Assembly (NCBI GenBank): GCA_001599815.1
Contig: BCIA01000002.1
Location: 6,855,626-6,919,625 of the forward strand
Origin: Furcasterigmium furcatum
Lineage: Eukaryota; Ascomycota; Sordariomycetes; Glomerellales; Plectosphaerellaceae
Length of the DNA: 64,000 nucleotides
Reading direction: 5' to 3'
The notes below the pieces were generated by a model that worked only from the letters and a program-made list of their open reading frames with translations, was not told the origin of the DNA and searched no databases. Position 1 is the stretch's first letter. Each line of letters opens with the position of its first letter. Below are positions 9,379-21,347 of this stretch, in pieces. A program made the position numbers and the translations under genes.

Positions 9379-11820
9379 ATGGAGTCTATTTCTAGGATCT
9401 CCAATCTGCTAGAGAGCGGTAGGTCCACCTCTCCGGCAAACCCAAGTGCCCGCCACTGACAGGACGAACCCAGCCCGAGAGCTCACCCTCGATGCGGCCT
9501 CAGCAGCTCGCAGCTCCCGAACATCGGCCCGACCACTCGATCGCGGGCAGATTAAGAAGCTTCTCGACAGTCGCAATGATCGGGAGATACTCGATGGTCT
9601 TCGCCGCGTCACCGCGGTAGGCTCCCTCTCCCTCCTCCGGGTTCCCCCATGCTAACATCTTACCCTCTCCAGATGATGTATCGCGGCGCAAAGACCCTCC
9701 CGTTCTTCTCTGCTATCGTCAAAAATGTCGCCTCCCCGAACATCGAGATCAAGAAGCTTGTGTACATCTACCTCATCCACCATGCCGAGCAAGAGCCCGA
9801 CCTCGCCCTCCTCTCCATCAACACGATCCAAAAGTCCCTCTCCGACACGAATCCCCAGGTTCGAGCGCTCGCCCTCAAGACCATGTCGGGTATCCGAGTC
9901 CCGGTCATCAGCCAGATCGTATCTCTGGCCATCAAGAAGGGCGTGGTGGACATGAGCCCCTTCGTCCGACGAGCCGCCGCCCTCTCGATTCCCAAATGCT
10001 ACCGCCTCGACCCCAGCCAGCTGCCGCAGCTCCTCGATTATCTCTCAACCCTGCTCGCAGACAAGCAATACTTTGTCTCTGGCGCGGCAGTCGCTGCCTT
10101 CCTCGAGGTGTGCCCCGACCGGCTCGACCTCATACATAAACACTACCGGGGCCTCGTCAAGAAGATCGTCGACATGGACGAATGGGGGCAGCTGGCGACC
10201 TTGCGGATGATGACATATTACGCGAGGAAGTGCTTCCCGCGAAGGACAAAAGCCGTCAAGACACAGGATGTCGCCGTTGACCTGGGCGACTTCTACGGCG
10301 AAGCGGAGGCCTCGACCGGCGGCACTCAGCAGCAGGTCGTGCTGGACCCTGATTTGGCGCTGTTGCTCAACGGCATCAGGCCTCTTCTGCAGAGCAGAAA
10401 CTCCGCCGTGGTCGTTGCGGTCACAAGATGCTATGTCGACCTGGGGACCCCTGACTACGTGAAGGAGTCCGTTGGTCCCCTCATCGCACTCCTCCGGGGA
10501 CCTCAGGACATTCAGCAAATCGCCCTCTACAACATTGTCTCGGTCTGTCTGATCAGACCGCGAGACTTTGTCAAGTACGCCAGCCACTTCCTCATCAGGG
10601 CTACGGACCCTCCTCAGGTGTGGGAACTGAAGCTGGAGGTCCTGACCTTGCTGTTCCCTCATGCGACGGCGCATGTCAGGAGTTTGATCCTCAGCGAGCT
10701 CGAGCACTTTTCCACTTCCTCAGACAAGACATTGGTCAAGGAGGCCGTTCGGGCTATCGGGCGCTGCGCACAGGCGGATTCCAAGACGGCACCAAGATGT
10801 CTGCGTCTGCTACTGAACCAGATCACGAGCCTGGACGGCACTTTGGCTGCCGAGTCCTTGACTGTCATTCGGCACCTGATCCAGCAGGACCCGCAGAGCC
10901 ATGTTGGGACAGTTGTGCGCCTGGCTAAGAACCTCGACTCGGCCACGGATCCCCAGGCCAGGGCGACCATTGTCTGGCTGGTCGGGGAGTTCTCGGGGAT
11001 CAACGGCGAAGACAACATTGCTGCCGACGTTCTTCGCATCCTGCTCAAGGACTTCGCCAGCGAGTCCGAGGCGGCCAAGGGACAAATCGTCCTGCTTGCT
11101 GCCAAGGTCTACCTGCATCACATCAACAGAGTGGCGGAGAACACCACGGAGGATTCCCCCGAGGTGGCGAACCAGGAGGACCACATCATCGCGAAGCTAT
11201 GGGACTACGCGCTTCTTCTGACCCGCTACGACACCTCGTACGAGTTGCGAGACCGCGCGAGAATGTACCGCGCCCTCCTCTCCGTTCCGCAGCTCGCGAC
11301 CCTGATGCTCTTGGCGCCCAAGCCGGCCCCGCAGGCACCAAGCCCGTCCGAGACCCGCAAAGGGTTCACTCTTGGCTCGGCGACATTGGTCCTCGCCGGC
11401 GGGGGTGGAGTTCACGGACTCCAGGGATACGAACCACTGCCGGACTGGGTGCGGGAAGGCCAGGAGCCGGATCCTCGATTGAGGGAGACCGAAGGGTCTG
11501 CAGCCGCGTACGGAGAAGAGGCGACCGCGCCAGCCAGCCGCGCATTGGACAGCGCGTCTCATGCCGGCCCGAGCAAGGCCAATGGCTTGGGAGGCGCCGC
11601 TGCCACGGGCGTGGCGGCAGGTGCGACGGCGGGCTTGGGTGCGAAGACACTGGACGACTGGCTTGCGGAGGAAGAGGATGATGATGCCGAGGACGACGAA
11701 GAGGAGGAAGAGACAGAAGAGGAAACTGACGAGGAGGAGGAAGACGACGATGAGGAAGAGGAGGAGGAAGAGGAGGACTCGAGCGAGGGAGAGGAAGGCG
11801 ATCGGCTTGTGAAATCGTGA
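9379..11820 (+). CDS. APL6: AP-3 adaptor complex beta subunit, 3 exons
   Basis: Exons 9379-9418, 9474-9616 and 9673-11820 (introns 55 and 56 nt) encode 776 aa. The spliced N-terminus reads MESISRISNLLESA then RELTLDA, and REILDGLRRV passes into MMYRGAKTLPFFSAIVKN, the diagnostic start of fungal AP-3 beta. AP-3 beta is a large subunit of the adaptor that carries cargo from Golgi/endosome to the vacuole. Residues about 60-560 are adaptin HEAT repeats (NVASPNIEIKKLVYIYLIHH; ALKTMSGIRVPVISQI; MDEWGQLATLRMMTYYARK). The C-terminal hinge is low-complexity and ends in a run of Glu/Asp at about residues 727-770, encoded by GAG/GAC-rich DNA. There is no appendage (ear) domain, as is usual in fungi. A 40-nt first exon means the start must be taken from the spliced message. 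Confidence 0.95.
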
Positions 11821-12394
11821 TAACCCTCCCCAGGGAACTCTATCTCATGGACCAACGCCTCTCGGGCCCTTTCGGACTCCGCCCGAACCAGGCACACGGT
11901 ACGGAAGTTCTAGATGCGCCAAACAGAGAGCTCGCCCCCGCGCAGGGTAGCAGACGCAATCCCAATGTGGCTACCACACGATCCAATGCGTGCTTCGCCC
12001 CGCCACCCCTGGCGGTTTTGACACTTCCACAATACTCCCAGCGAGCATCCATCCTGTAACCGAGGCCGGGCGGACGCCCGATAGGCTAGGCTCGGCCGGT
12101 TTTCCAAACGGACCATTAGCCTGTGTCGCACTCGGAGTCCTCGTACTCGGCCTGGGCAATCGTGCCTGTAGGTATAAAGGCTCTGGCCTCCATTGCCGCG
12201 AATTGACGGACGGGCCGAGATTTCCTAGTGGCGTGAATGATCGGAAGAGTCGACAGTTGACGATTTCTCGGAATCCATCGAGCTTGTCGAAGAACTCAGG
12301 GAGGACAGTGGGCTTTTCGAGTCTCACCTCAACCTCTGTCATTTTGTATTAACACCAGGGCACAATTCGACGACACCAGCGATCCGAGACAGCA
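11821..12394. other. Intergenic, 0.6 kb
   Basis: 3' region of APL6 and promoter of the RTA1-like gene. Contains GGTATAAAGG near 12171, a possible TATA element about 220 bp before the next ATG. Nothing else stands out. Confidence 0.4.
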
Positions 12395-13566
12395 ATGTCG
12401 GACCAGGGCGCCCACAACCTGAACGAGACGTCGCGGGGTAGTCTCTTTCGGATGTGCACCGAAGTCTCCGAGCTATGTCCAGTAGAGCGAACAGTCCTGT
12501 CGTACTACCCGAATTTCGGCGCCAATCTCTTCTTCGCCATTACATTTGGACTGCTGGTGCTCCTCTCCGGTGGATTGGGGGTATGGAAGAGGACATGGAC
12601 ATTCACTGTGGCCGTCACGGGAGGAACCATTCTCGAGACCGTTGGTGAGTTGTGTCCCGAAGCAAGCCACGAGAGTCGGCTGTTGACCCAATGCCGCCAG
12701 GTTATGTCGGCCGCGTGATGCTTAACGCGAACCCCTGGGACTCGGATGCCTTCCAGATGCAGATCTGCGCCATCATCCTCGGGCCGACCTTCATCTGCGT
12801 CGGCGTGTATCTCACCTTGAAGCATGTCACGCTGAACCTCAACCCGCGGCTCTCTCGCATCCCGTCGCGTCTATACCCGTGGATCTTCCTGCCGGCCGAC
12901 ATGTCCTGCCTCATCGTCCAGGCCATCGGCGGAGCCCTCGCCGCGGCAGCGGGCCAGACGAACCGGACCCTTCTGAACGGCGGCAACAGGGCCATCATCG
13001 CGGGGGTAGCGCTGCAGGTGGTGGTGCTGCTCATCTTCGGTGTGCTGGGCGTCGACTACTGGGTGAGGATCAGGCGGTGGGTGCACGCGGTGGAGGCCGA
13101 GGGCCAGAGCGCCACGGAGGCCGAGGGTGAAGATGCGGACATCAAGCAGCAGTCTGTGGCGTTGTATCGGGACAAGAAGTTCAGGAGGTTCGCCTGCGCC
13201 ATTGCTGGGGCTTTCAGCGCGATCCTACTGCGGTGCATTTACCGGTATGCCTGGAGGCTTCCCCCATTTTGAGAGAGCGATTTGAGCTGACAGGGGACCA
13301 GTATCGCGGAGATGGCAGGCGGCTGGGGGAACCACATCATGCAGGACGAGGTCTCGTTCATGATCCTCGACAGCGGGCTGATTTTTGTTGCTGTCACGCT
13401 GCTGACGGCCTTCCACCCGGGGCTTTACTTCCCCAAGATGGCGACGGGGGCCAAGCCGAAGAAGAAGGACGAGGGAGACGGCACGGAGGTTGGGGCGGTG
13501 ACTGGAGGCGAGACGACGCCCGAGCCGACGGAGAAGCACATAAGCAAGGAGACGACAGTGTTGTGA
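12395..13566 (+). CDS. RTA1/RSB1-like seven-helix membrane protein, 3 exons
   Basis: Exons 12395-12644, 12701-13244 and 13302-13566 (introns 56 and 57 nt) give 352 aa. The family opening is present: a short extracellular N-terminus with an N-glycosylation sequon (NETS), then YYPNFGANLFF leading into helix 1, as in RTA1-type proteins (Y.P...AN). Helices 2-7 follow: TVAVTGGTILETVGYVGRV, ICAIILGPTFICVGVYLTL, IFLPADMSCLIVQAIGGAL, AIIAGVALQVVVLLIFGVL, a basic loop, FRRFACAIAGAFSAILLRC and LDSGLIFVAVTLLTAFHPG. The cytosolic tail is Lys/Glu/Thr-rich. RTA1 relatives are linked to sterol-drug or sphingoid-base tolerance at the plasma membrane; substrate and direction cannot be read from sequence. Confidence 0.9.
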
Positions 13567-14176
13567 GGGTCGGACGGTTCTTGTTTGACGGGAATGGTGG
13601 TGAGGCTGAGTAGAGCGGCGGCGGTCAATGCAACGCGGATTGAAACACCAGAACCAGTGGTTCGTCCAAGGATAAGGTAGACGAGTGTGACGGTTACTAG
13701 TGGAGGTTGAGTAGGTGGTCAAAACAAAGCCGCGATTGAAACAACCAGACCCTGAACCCGTGCCCCGGCGCGTCCTGGTCAAACACACCAACTCCTTCCA
13801 GCACACGCGAGCCGCGACGCCAGCGAACGGTAGGACGGACCCCGCGCTGAGCTTTGGCCGGGCAGGCACCACCAAGGTCATTGGAAGTCCCGCTCCCCGC
13901 CGAGTTCAATTCGGCGAGCTGGACCCCACCAAAAATTGCAGCCGAACGCGCCTGCCCGCTCACAACTCGACCCGCCCACCGGGTCGTGCCTGCAGTGCGC
14001 TGCTGTGCCTCCACCGACCGAGACATCCCACCTCAAACTCTCGAATCGAATTAAAACATCCATTCCCTCCTCTCGTCAACCCCGCCCCCAGACCAGACCA
14101 TACCATCACAAACAACACACCCGCACTCCCGCATTCCTCACGACCGCCTCATAGATTCTCCCCCGGCCGGCCCAGC
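13567..14176. other. KAP114 promoter and leader
   Basis: 0.6 kb. The last 150 bp are CA- and CT-rich without a TATA box, typical of a housekeeping leader. An upstream open frame runs in phase into KAP114, but its translation is not importin-like, so the ATG at 14177 is preferred. Confidence 0.5.
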
Positions 14177-17100
14177 ATGGAGGACCAGCTGATCGCCCTC
14201 ATCAGGGCCGTCTCCTCCTCCTCCTCCGAGGCCGACTCCCAGACGAAGCGCATCCAGGCCGAGATCGACCTCAAGCACGCCCGCACCAACCCCAGCTTTC
14301 CCACGTCGCTCGTCAACATCGGCCGTCATGATCAGGTCGAGGTTGCCGTGCGCCAGCTGGCCATGACCACCCTCCACAAGTTCATCTCCAGGAACTGGGG
14401 CCAGGACGAGGACGCCCTCGACGGCGAGGCCCTCGTCGACATCCCCGAGACCACCCGCGCCACCCTCCGCGCCTCGCTCCTCGAGCTGGCGCTGAGTAAC
14501 GACGATAATAAGAAGATCAAGTCTGTGACGAGGTACGTTTGCCCCTCCGACCCCTCAATTGCCCGCCGTCTGACATCGCCCTCCTCCTTCCCAGCTACTG
14601 CGTCGGCAAGATCGCCAGTTACGACTTCCCCGAACGATGGCCCGACCTGCTACCCGCCCTCTTCAACGTCATCCCCGGCGGCGCCGACCCTCAGGTCTAC
14701 GGCGCTCTCAAGATCCTGAACGACGTCATCGAGGAGAGCTTGAGCGAGGACCAGTTCTTTGGCATGGCTAGAGATATTGTCAAGGCCGTGACTCAGATCG
14801 CCTTCGACGAGAACCGCCGCCCGAACCTGCGCGCCCTCGCCATCTCCATCTTCCGCGGCTGCTTCGACCTCATGGATATTGTCAAGGAGGATCACCCCGC
14901 CGAGGTCAAGGGATTCGCCGACGAGGTCCTGACCCAGTGGCTCCCCTTCTTCACAACCATTCTCAACGCCCAGCTGCCCGATGCGCCGACTGCCGATGTC
15001 CACCGTCAGCCTGAGTCCTGGGACAGCGTCATCTCCATAAAGATGCAGGTCGTCAAGACCCTGCTCAAGGTCAAGACGGTCTTCTCCAACCTGCTGACGC
15101 CCCACAGCACCACCCTCTTCACCGCCGTCTGGGAGGAGCTCTCCCGCCTGCAGCAGCCCTACGAGAACCTCTACATCCTGAACGTTGCTCAGGGCCGCAT
15201 GGAGGACACAGATGCCCTCCCCTACACACTGGACTTCCTTGTCGTCGAGGAGCTCGACTTCCTGAACCAGTGCTTCCGCGCTCCTCCGGTCCAGGCAGAG
15301 CTTGCCAAGCAGCTGGAACAGCATGCCTCCGCCGCCGAGGTGTCATGGATGACGGATGTTATGAGGATGCTCGTCTCCTACTCTCGCATTGGCTGCGAGG
15401 AGCAGGAGCTGTGGGACGTGGACTGCTCCCTCTACCTTGTCGAGGAGACGTCGGCCTCTGCTAACTACACCGCCCGCATCGCCGCCAGCGATCTCTTGAT
15501 CAAGCTCGGCGAGTGGTACAGCCAAAAGACCGTCGATGCCCTCTTCGCCTACACTCAGACCCTTTTCCCCGCCGAGAAGGCCCCCTGGAAGACCCAAGAG
15601 GCCGCGCTGTTCCTCTTCAGCATGCTCCTCAGCGACTTCCAGGACATGGACAAGGCCATCCCGCAGCCCATCGTCGAGGCGTACCTGACGTTCGTCGACT
15701 TCACCATCAACCAGCCCCAGGAGCCGTACCTCAGGGCCCGGGGATACCTGTTGGGCGGTAGTCTCACCCGCGCAGTGCAGACCCCGGTTGCACTCCTGGA
15801 CCGTACCATCGGCTGCATCACTTCGGAGAGCGAGGAGGTCGTCCAGCTGTCCTGCATCAAGGCCCTTGAATACTTCATGCGGTCAGGGCGCGTGCAGACC
15901 GACCGCCAGGTGCCCATGCTCTCAGCCATATCCCAGTACATGGCAACCAAGGACCCTGACGACTTGGAGGAGTTCGAGGAGCTCGTCGTCACGCTGGCCG
16001 AAACCATCCGCCTGGCCATCAACCTGGACCCCCGCATCGTCATCCACAACCACGAGGTCCAGTCTGTAGACCTTCTTTACGTGATTGCGAAGCACGCCTC
16101 TGCCAATTTCCAAGCCCTGATGCTCGTGACTGAGGGCTTCGAGGACATCGTCCGCACCCTGTCCGACACGACCTCATACGCCGCCCTCTGCACCAAGGTT
16201 CTTCCCACCCTGATCGGTGCCTTTGGAACGGCCTCGGTCACTGCCAACGACCCCCTAATCACCGTACGTGTTTCTTGTCCCTCCGCGTCGCCACGTTGCT
16301 AATCAATACGCAGACTGCCACGGAGCTCTTGACAGTGCTTGTGCAATACGGCTCAGAGCCTCTTCCTCCCCAATTCGTCGCCGCTGTCCTTCCTAGGCTC
16401 AAGACGGTACTGCTCGAGTCAAACGAGGGAGAGATTCTCCGCCCTGGCGCGGAGGCGGTCAAGCACCTTCTTGTGCACGATCACCACCAAGTCTTCAACT
16501 GGTCGGACGAGAACGGAACATCCGGCCTCGAGGTCTGTCTTCGGATCATCGACCGCCTTCTCGGCCCCTCCATCGAGGACAACTCGGCATCCGAGGTCGG
16601 TGGACTCGCCGCGGAGCTCGTCGAGAAGGCTGGCCACGACAGGCTCGGACCCTTCCTGCAGCAGCTCCTGCGTGCCGTTGCCGAGCGACTGGCCACTGCC
16701 GAGGCTGCTCAGTTCATCCAGTCTCTCATTCTCGTGTTTGCCCGTCTTTCCCTGGTCGGCGCCCACGACGTGGTCGAGTTCCTCAGCCAGACGGAGATCA
16801 ACGGCCAGAGCGGCCTCCAGGTCGTCATGAGCAAGTGGCTCGAAAACTCCATCAACTTTGCGGGCTACGACGAGATCCGTCTGAACGTCATCGCTCTCTC
16901 GAAGCTCTACACGCTGAACGACCCCCGGCTGGCCCAGACGCAGGTCAAGGGCGACTTGATCCCCACCGCCAACGACGGTCGCATCATGACGCGATCCCGC
17001 GCCAAGGCCAACCCCGATCAGTACACCGTCGTCCCCGCGACCCTGAAGATCATCAAAGTCCTCATCGAGGAGCTGCTCTCCGCGTCCGGCGCCACGGCCG

Positions 17101-17414
17101 CTACGAACGCCGCAGCTGCTGCCGCAGCCGCGGCCGAGTTCGAAGATGACGATAGGGACGATGACGGCTGGGAAGACGAGCCCGACTTACTGGACCTGGG
17201 TCTCGGCGGCACAAAGGACGACCTCATGTCCTTCCTCGATAACTCCGGCGCGCGGCAACGCGACGACGAGACGCAGGCGTACCTGACCGAGTTCTTCCTC
17301 CGCACGGCCAGCGAGAACGTGGCGAACTTCCAGCAGTGGTACAACATGCTCAGCGAGGAGGAGCGCGGGAAGCTGAACGGGAAGCTGAACGAGATGGCTG
17401 CGGTTGCGACATAG
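14177..17414 (+). CDS. KAP114: Importin-beta family nuclear import receptor Kap114 / importin-9, 3 exons
   Basis: Exons 14177-14532, 14595-16263 and 16314-17414 (introns 62 and 50 nt, the latter with a TGCTAAT branch) give 1041 aa, close to importin-9 length. It opens with an importin-N region (residues about 20-110) ending in SYCVGKIASYDFPERWPDLLP, a hallmark of the importin-9/Kap114 group, followed by HEAT repeats. Near residues 945-970 there is an acidic insert (EFEDDDRDDDGWEDEPDLLD) characteristic of this receptor. The extreme C-terminus (TEFFLRTASENVANFQQWYN) also fits. The receptor binds Ran-GTP and imports H2A-H2B and TBP in yeast (established knowledge). The alanine run just before the acidic insert is an extra low-complexity element. 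Confidence 0.94.
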
Positions 17415-18215
17415 GGAACGATACAACTCAGTTAAGGCGCCGTGGCTGGAGGGATGGAGTAATTCACACTGGACGTCTCTGTATGGGAGATGGGGGTTCC
17501 CGGGGCTCTGGAGGGAGAAAAGAGACCTGAAAAGTACGGATATCAGGAAGGAAGCTCACGTCCGATGCCTGGGTGGAATGGACGCATCTCGAATGCTGGG
17601 CGCGTTTGTTCCGTATAGACAGACACACTTATGCGTAGTGGTAGACTCCGATGAGGAAAATGACATGAATTAGCGCGTGTGCTGTTGGTCTGATTGCTTG
17701 GTGAGGCTTGAATGTTTCCGCAAGTGGTATGCAAATAGTATACAGAACCTACCATCTCTACGAGCACTTTCGATCTTCCTGAGCAAGCAAGAGGGGAATA
17801 AATGACCGCCCTCGGAATGAATGTATGAACTCTAGATTAAGTATTAATAGCAATGTATTTGGACAGCAATGCATCTGGACAATAAAATAGCTAGACCAGC
17901 CATGTATTCTGCGACCCTCATCAAGGAGGGGAGGTTGAATAAATGGGTCGCATGTCAGATCGGCCCGTGTTGAGGCTGAACCTCCGTGACGCCTGGCCTT
18001 GATCATCGTGACGTCAAGCATGCTAGCTCATTGCCTGGTGGTCCCTCTTCACATGTCAAGAGCTCCGAAAGCTCCAGCTGTAAATAGAAAGATAGAAGGA
18101 ACGACAATCAAAATCCTCGTCTTCCCTCTCATCAAGTCAATTGAATTTGTGGCCGAGTCCAAGACATACCCTTGAATACTCTCGTCCCCCTGACACAACG
18201 TCCTCACTCTTTGCA
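17415..18215. other. Intergenic, 0.8 kb
   Basis: 3' region of KAP114, then a moderately AT-rich stretch (about 17690-17960) with no coding frame worth calling, then the monooxygenase promoter. Confidence 0.5.
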
Positions 18216-19863
18216 ATGAGCAGCCCTCTTTTTCACCCCTTTCTCTTCTTGTACCAGCTTCTCCAATGGGTGCTCGACAAGGTCCTCTCGCCAACGCCTC
18301 CGGAGCCCGGCGCCCACCTTCACAGACCCAAGATTGCGGTCATCGGGGCTGGTCTGACCGGTGTCGCATCCGCCGCGCATTGCATCGGCCATGGCTTCGA
18401 CGTCGTCATCTTCGAGGCCGGGCCAAAGTCCAATCTGGGCGGTATCTGGAGTGTAGGCAGCATCCACTACTAGTAACTCTCCCGAGCTCTGTTCTGACGA
18501 TTCACAGAAAGTCAACAATACATCCGGCCTGCAGATCCATTCCATGATGTACCGGTTCCATCCGTCCGTCCGCTGGCAGCAGGGCTACCCGGACAGGCAG
18601 CAGATCGTCTCGCAGCTCCGCCAGCTGTGGGAGCGCTACGGCCTGGACACGCGCACCAAGTTCGACACGCCGGTCGAGAAGATATACAAGGATGAGAAAG
18701 GGCGCTGGATCATCAACAACACGGCCAACGGGCGCTTCGAGGGCATCATCGCCGCCGTCGGCACCTGCGGCGACCCCAAGATGCCCAACGTCCAGGGCAT
18801 CGAGAACTTCGAGGGCCAAGTGTACCACTCGAGCCAGCTGACGGGAAAGCACGCCAAGGGCAAGAACATCGCCATCATCGGAGGAGGGGCCAGCGCGGTC
18901 GAGGGCCTGGAGTGGGCGGCTGCCGAGGATGCCCGGAAGTCGTATGTCCTGTCGAGGAGCGACAAGTGGATCATCCCTCGGAACGCCTTCGTCGACATAC
19001 TCCTAGCCTTCAACATCTTCGGGCAGGAGACTTATCTCTCCTTTATCCCCGAGTTCCTCCTCCGCAAGTTCTTCTACCGGGACCTGCAGGACCTGGCGCC
19101 GCCGAAGGGCAAGGGCATCTTCACGGAGACGCCCATGGTCAACAGCGATGTCATGGACAAGATCCGCGAAGGGAAGGCCGACTGGGTCCGCGGCGATGTC
19201 GAGGGCTTCACCAAGAACGGGGTCATCGTCAAGCGGCGTGCCCGGGGCGTTCCCAAGGGCGGCCAGGGCAAGACGGAGATCATCCCGGCCGACACGGTCG
19301 TCATGGCGACTGGCTTCAAGAGGCCTTCTCTCGCCTTCTTGCCAGACGACTGCTTCGATGAACCTTATGGCCCTCCGAACTGGTATCTCCAAACATTCCC
19401 TCCGACTCATCCCTCTATTTCAGCCATCAACTGGTAGGTCACATGAAGAAGCCCCCAGGGCCACGTGAAGGTTTTGAAACTGACATGCGCCAGCACCTTC
19501 GTGAACGCCATCGGCACGGTAGGAAACTGGCACATCGGGATCTACACCCGCATCCTGCTCATGTTCCTCGTCGACCCCATGACCCGGCCCCGTCCGTTCT
19601 GGATGCGACTCTGGATCGACTTCACGCGCCTGCTCAAGTCGGCCGCGCCGACGGCCGCCTTCGACTTCTTCACGTACCTGGAGCTGATCTGGTGGTTCTG
19701 CTTCTGCGTCGCATTCAACCCGTTCCGCTGGAAGTGGGCGTTCTTCGTCTTCTTCGGGCTGGGCTTCGTCCTGCCCAAGTCCGTGGTCGAGACGGAGGAG
19801 AGGCTGCGCAACGGCGGCGGCGCCACTTCAGAGGTTGGCCGCGACGAGGGGAGGAGCATTTAG
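18216..19863 (+). CDS. Membrane-anchored flavin-containing monooxygenase, 3 exons
   Basis: Exons 18216-18452, 18508-19433 and 19494-19863 (introns 55 and 60 nt) give 510 aa. An N-terminal hydrophobic stretch (residues 4-20) precedes the FAD Rossmann motif GAGLTG at 44-49 (IAVIGAGLTGVAS). The FMO-type signature F-x-G-x3-H-x3 is visible as FEGQVYHSSQL, and the NADPH motif as IAIIGGGASAVEG. ATGFKRP forms the conserved ATG segment. The last 90 residues contain two or three hydrophobic helices (LELIWWFCFCVAFNPF; WAFFVFFGLGFVLP), so the enzyme is probably membrane bound. It should insert one oxygen atom into a soft nucleophile, or act as a Baeyer-Villiger enzyme, using NADPH and FAD; substrate unknown. 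No biosynthetic core enzyme lies nearby, so there is no sign of a secondary-metabolite cluster. Confidence 0.92.
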
Positions 19864-19935
19864 TCACGGACGCCACCACGTACCTCCCAACAACTTTAAT
19901 AGGAACTCTGTTCAAAGGTCTTCGTTCAAATCGTG

Positions 19936-19942
19936 TATAAAA
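19936..19942 (+). promoter_or_regulatory. TATA box of the uncharacterised family gene, copy A
   Basis: TATAAAA only 73 bp after the monooxygenase stop and 127 bp before the ATG at 20069, followed by a C-rich, CA-rich leader. The promoter must therefore be very short. Confidence 0.5.
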
Positions 19943-20068
19943 GCAGGCGTGCCCCGGCACCTTGCCCAGTGCTGTTTGTCGTCCTCTCCCGCCACACCTT
20001 CCACCTGCACACTCCAAAGTCTTCCTCACAACCGTCCACCTCATCACCGAACCCGCAACGTACCTGCC

Positions 20069-20935
20069 ATGTTGTCCTGGGTCTCTTTCAAGAATATGAG
20101 AACGGCGACACAAGCGGCCGGCCGTTCACCTCGCCACACTGCCGGTCTTGTCGGGTCGAACCAATCTCGCGAAGTCCAAGATACCAAATCGACCGACGAC
20201 TCCCCACCGGCATATCAGCCACGAAGTCCTGGTGTGACATCTTCCTCACCAGACGGCCCCTCGAGTTCCTCCCGAACGGAAAGCCACCTCAAACCCGGAG
20301 ACGTGGCGGCGGCAGCGCTTCGAAAGGTGTCGCAGCGCCTCCCCTTTTGTCCTCGCGATCCAAAAGGAACGGTGGCACCGCGGAAGGGCACGCTGCGAAT
20401 AACCATCTTCCCTTCTCGCGACTGGGTCCCGAAGCCGCCCTGGGTCGCAGTCATACGGGTCAAGTCCGATGATCTCCCCGGCCTCATGAGAAAGGGATTC
20501 TACTGGACGGAGGCGAACGTGCAGAGAGACAAGGGACACATGAGCAGCGACATCATGGAGGCTTACCGCACCGGCTACGACGCCAAGGTCTCTAGGGTGT
20601 TCTATCTTGTGTCCCGTCGTCCGAGATCCGTCGAGGAGGCCATGAGAGGTAATCTGAGATGGACCGCGGAGCTGGTGGTTTACGGGAAGGGGGATGCAGA
20701 CATTGCGCCATTCAGACTGTCTCATCTCTCACCTGAGAACATTATTTACGCCAATGCTTACACCGACGAGCTGGTATACAAGTATTCAGCTCAAAAACCT
20801 GAGGAGAATCTGAACACCATCTATGAGGATATGCCGTTGAAAGGGTGGTGGCCCTGGCCCATGGGTCCGCAGGTGGACACGGCAGGGAATGAGGATCAGG
20901 ATGGATCAGACGGAATACCAGCAGACTCGAAGTGA
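20069..20935 (+). CDS. Uncharacterised protein family, copy A (288 aa)
   Basis: Single-exon gene. The start is chosen as the first ATG after the TATA box. Residues 1-110 are Ser/Pro-rich and probably disordered. Residues about 125-275 form a conserved domain shared with a second gene on the minus strand at 32039-32860. Key blocks are IFPSRDWVPKPPWVA, DLPGLMRKGFYWTEANV, SSDI, ELVVYGKGDADI, FRLSHLSPENI, ELVYKY, IYEDMPLKGWWPWP. In the 56-residue block starting GTLRIT I count 34 identities with copy B. I recognise no described family. The many tryptophans and invariant Asp/Arg could belong to an enzyme or binding domain; this is not shown. Copy B starts with a transmembrane segment that copy A lacks. 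Confidence 0.8.
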   Translation: MLSWVSFKNMRTATQAAGRSPRHTAGLVGSNQSREVQDTKSTDDSPPAYQPRSPGVTSSSPDGPSSSSRTESHLKPGDVAAAALRKVSQRLPFCPRDPKGTVAPRKGTLRITIFPSRDWVPKPPWVAVIRVKSDDLPGLMRKGFYWTEANVQRDKGHMSSDIMEAYRTGYDAKVSRVFYLVSRRPRSVEEAMRGNLRWTAELVVYGKGDADIAPFRLSHLSPENIIYANAYTDELVYKYSAQKPEENLNTIYEDMPLKGWWPWPMGPQVDTAGNEDQDGSDGIPADSK

Positions 20936-21347
20936 GGTGGCTCGTGGGTTGCACCACCTCGCCAAGAGGCTTGCAGAAGAGATGGCCGGCCTCGGGACGG
21001 CCATGTCGACTAGCAGACTTTGAGTTCAGCCTTGGATAGTTAATTGAGATGATCTCTCTCTCAGATGAAAGAAATTCGAGATGGCCTCTCTCTCAAATCG
21101 AATGAAGTCGAGATGATATCTTGCTGAACCGGCCCCCTTCATGAGGGGGTGCCATTCACGCTTCAAGGACATGCAGTCATGATGATTCTGGAATTCCCCA
21201 TGCTCGGTTGATTAGAGGGCAGATGACTCTTGGGTCGATTCATTTGTCTAACATACAATGTTCCCTTTGAAACCGTCCCTCGCCCCGCCGGATGACCGTT
21301 ACGTTCCCTTCATGCTCCGTCTAGTCTCGAGAATATGATCCACCACA
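20936..21347. other. Intergenic with short degenerate tandem repeat
   Basis: 0.4 kb between copy A and the BIR gene. It includes the repeat at 21042-21122, listed separately, and the inverted repeat GGCCCCCTTCATGAGGGGGT near 21132. Confidence 0.5.
21042..21122. repeat. Degenerate 31-bp tandem repeat (about 2.6 copies)
   Basis: Units begin AATTGAGATGATCTCTCTCT at 21042 and AATTCGAGATGGCCTCTCTC at 21073; a third partial unit follows near 21101 (GTCGAGATGATATC). The core AATT(C)GAGATGGCCTCTC reappears in inverse orientation upstream of the paralogous gene (33167-33286). Confidence 0.55.
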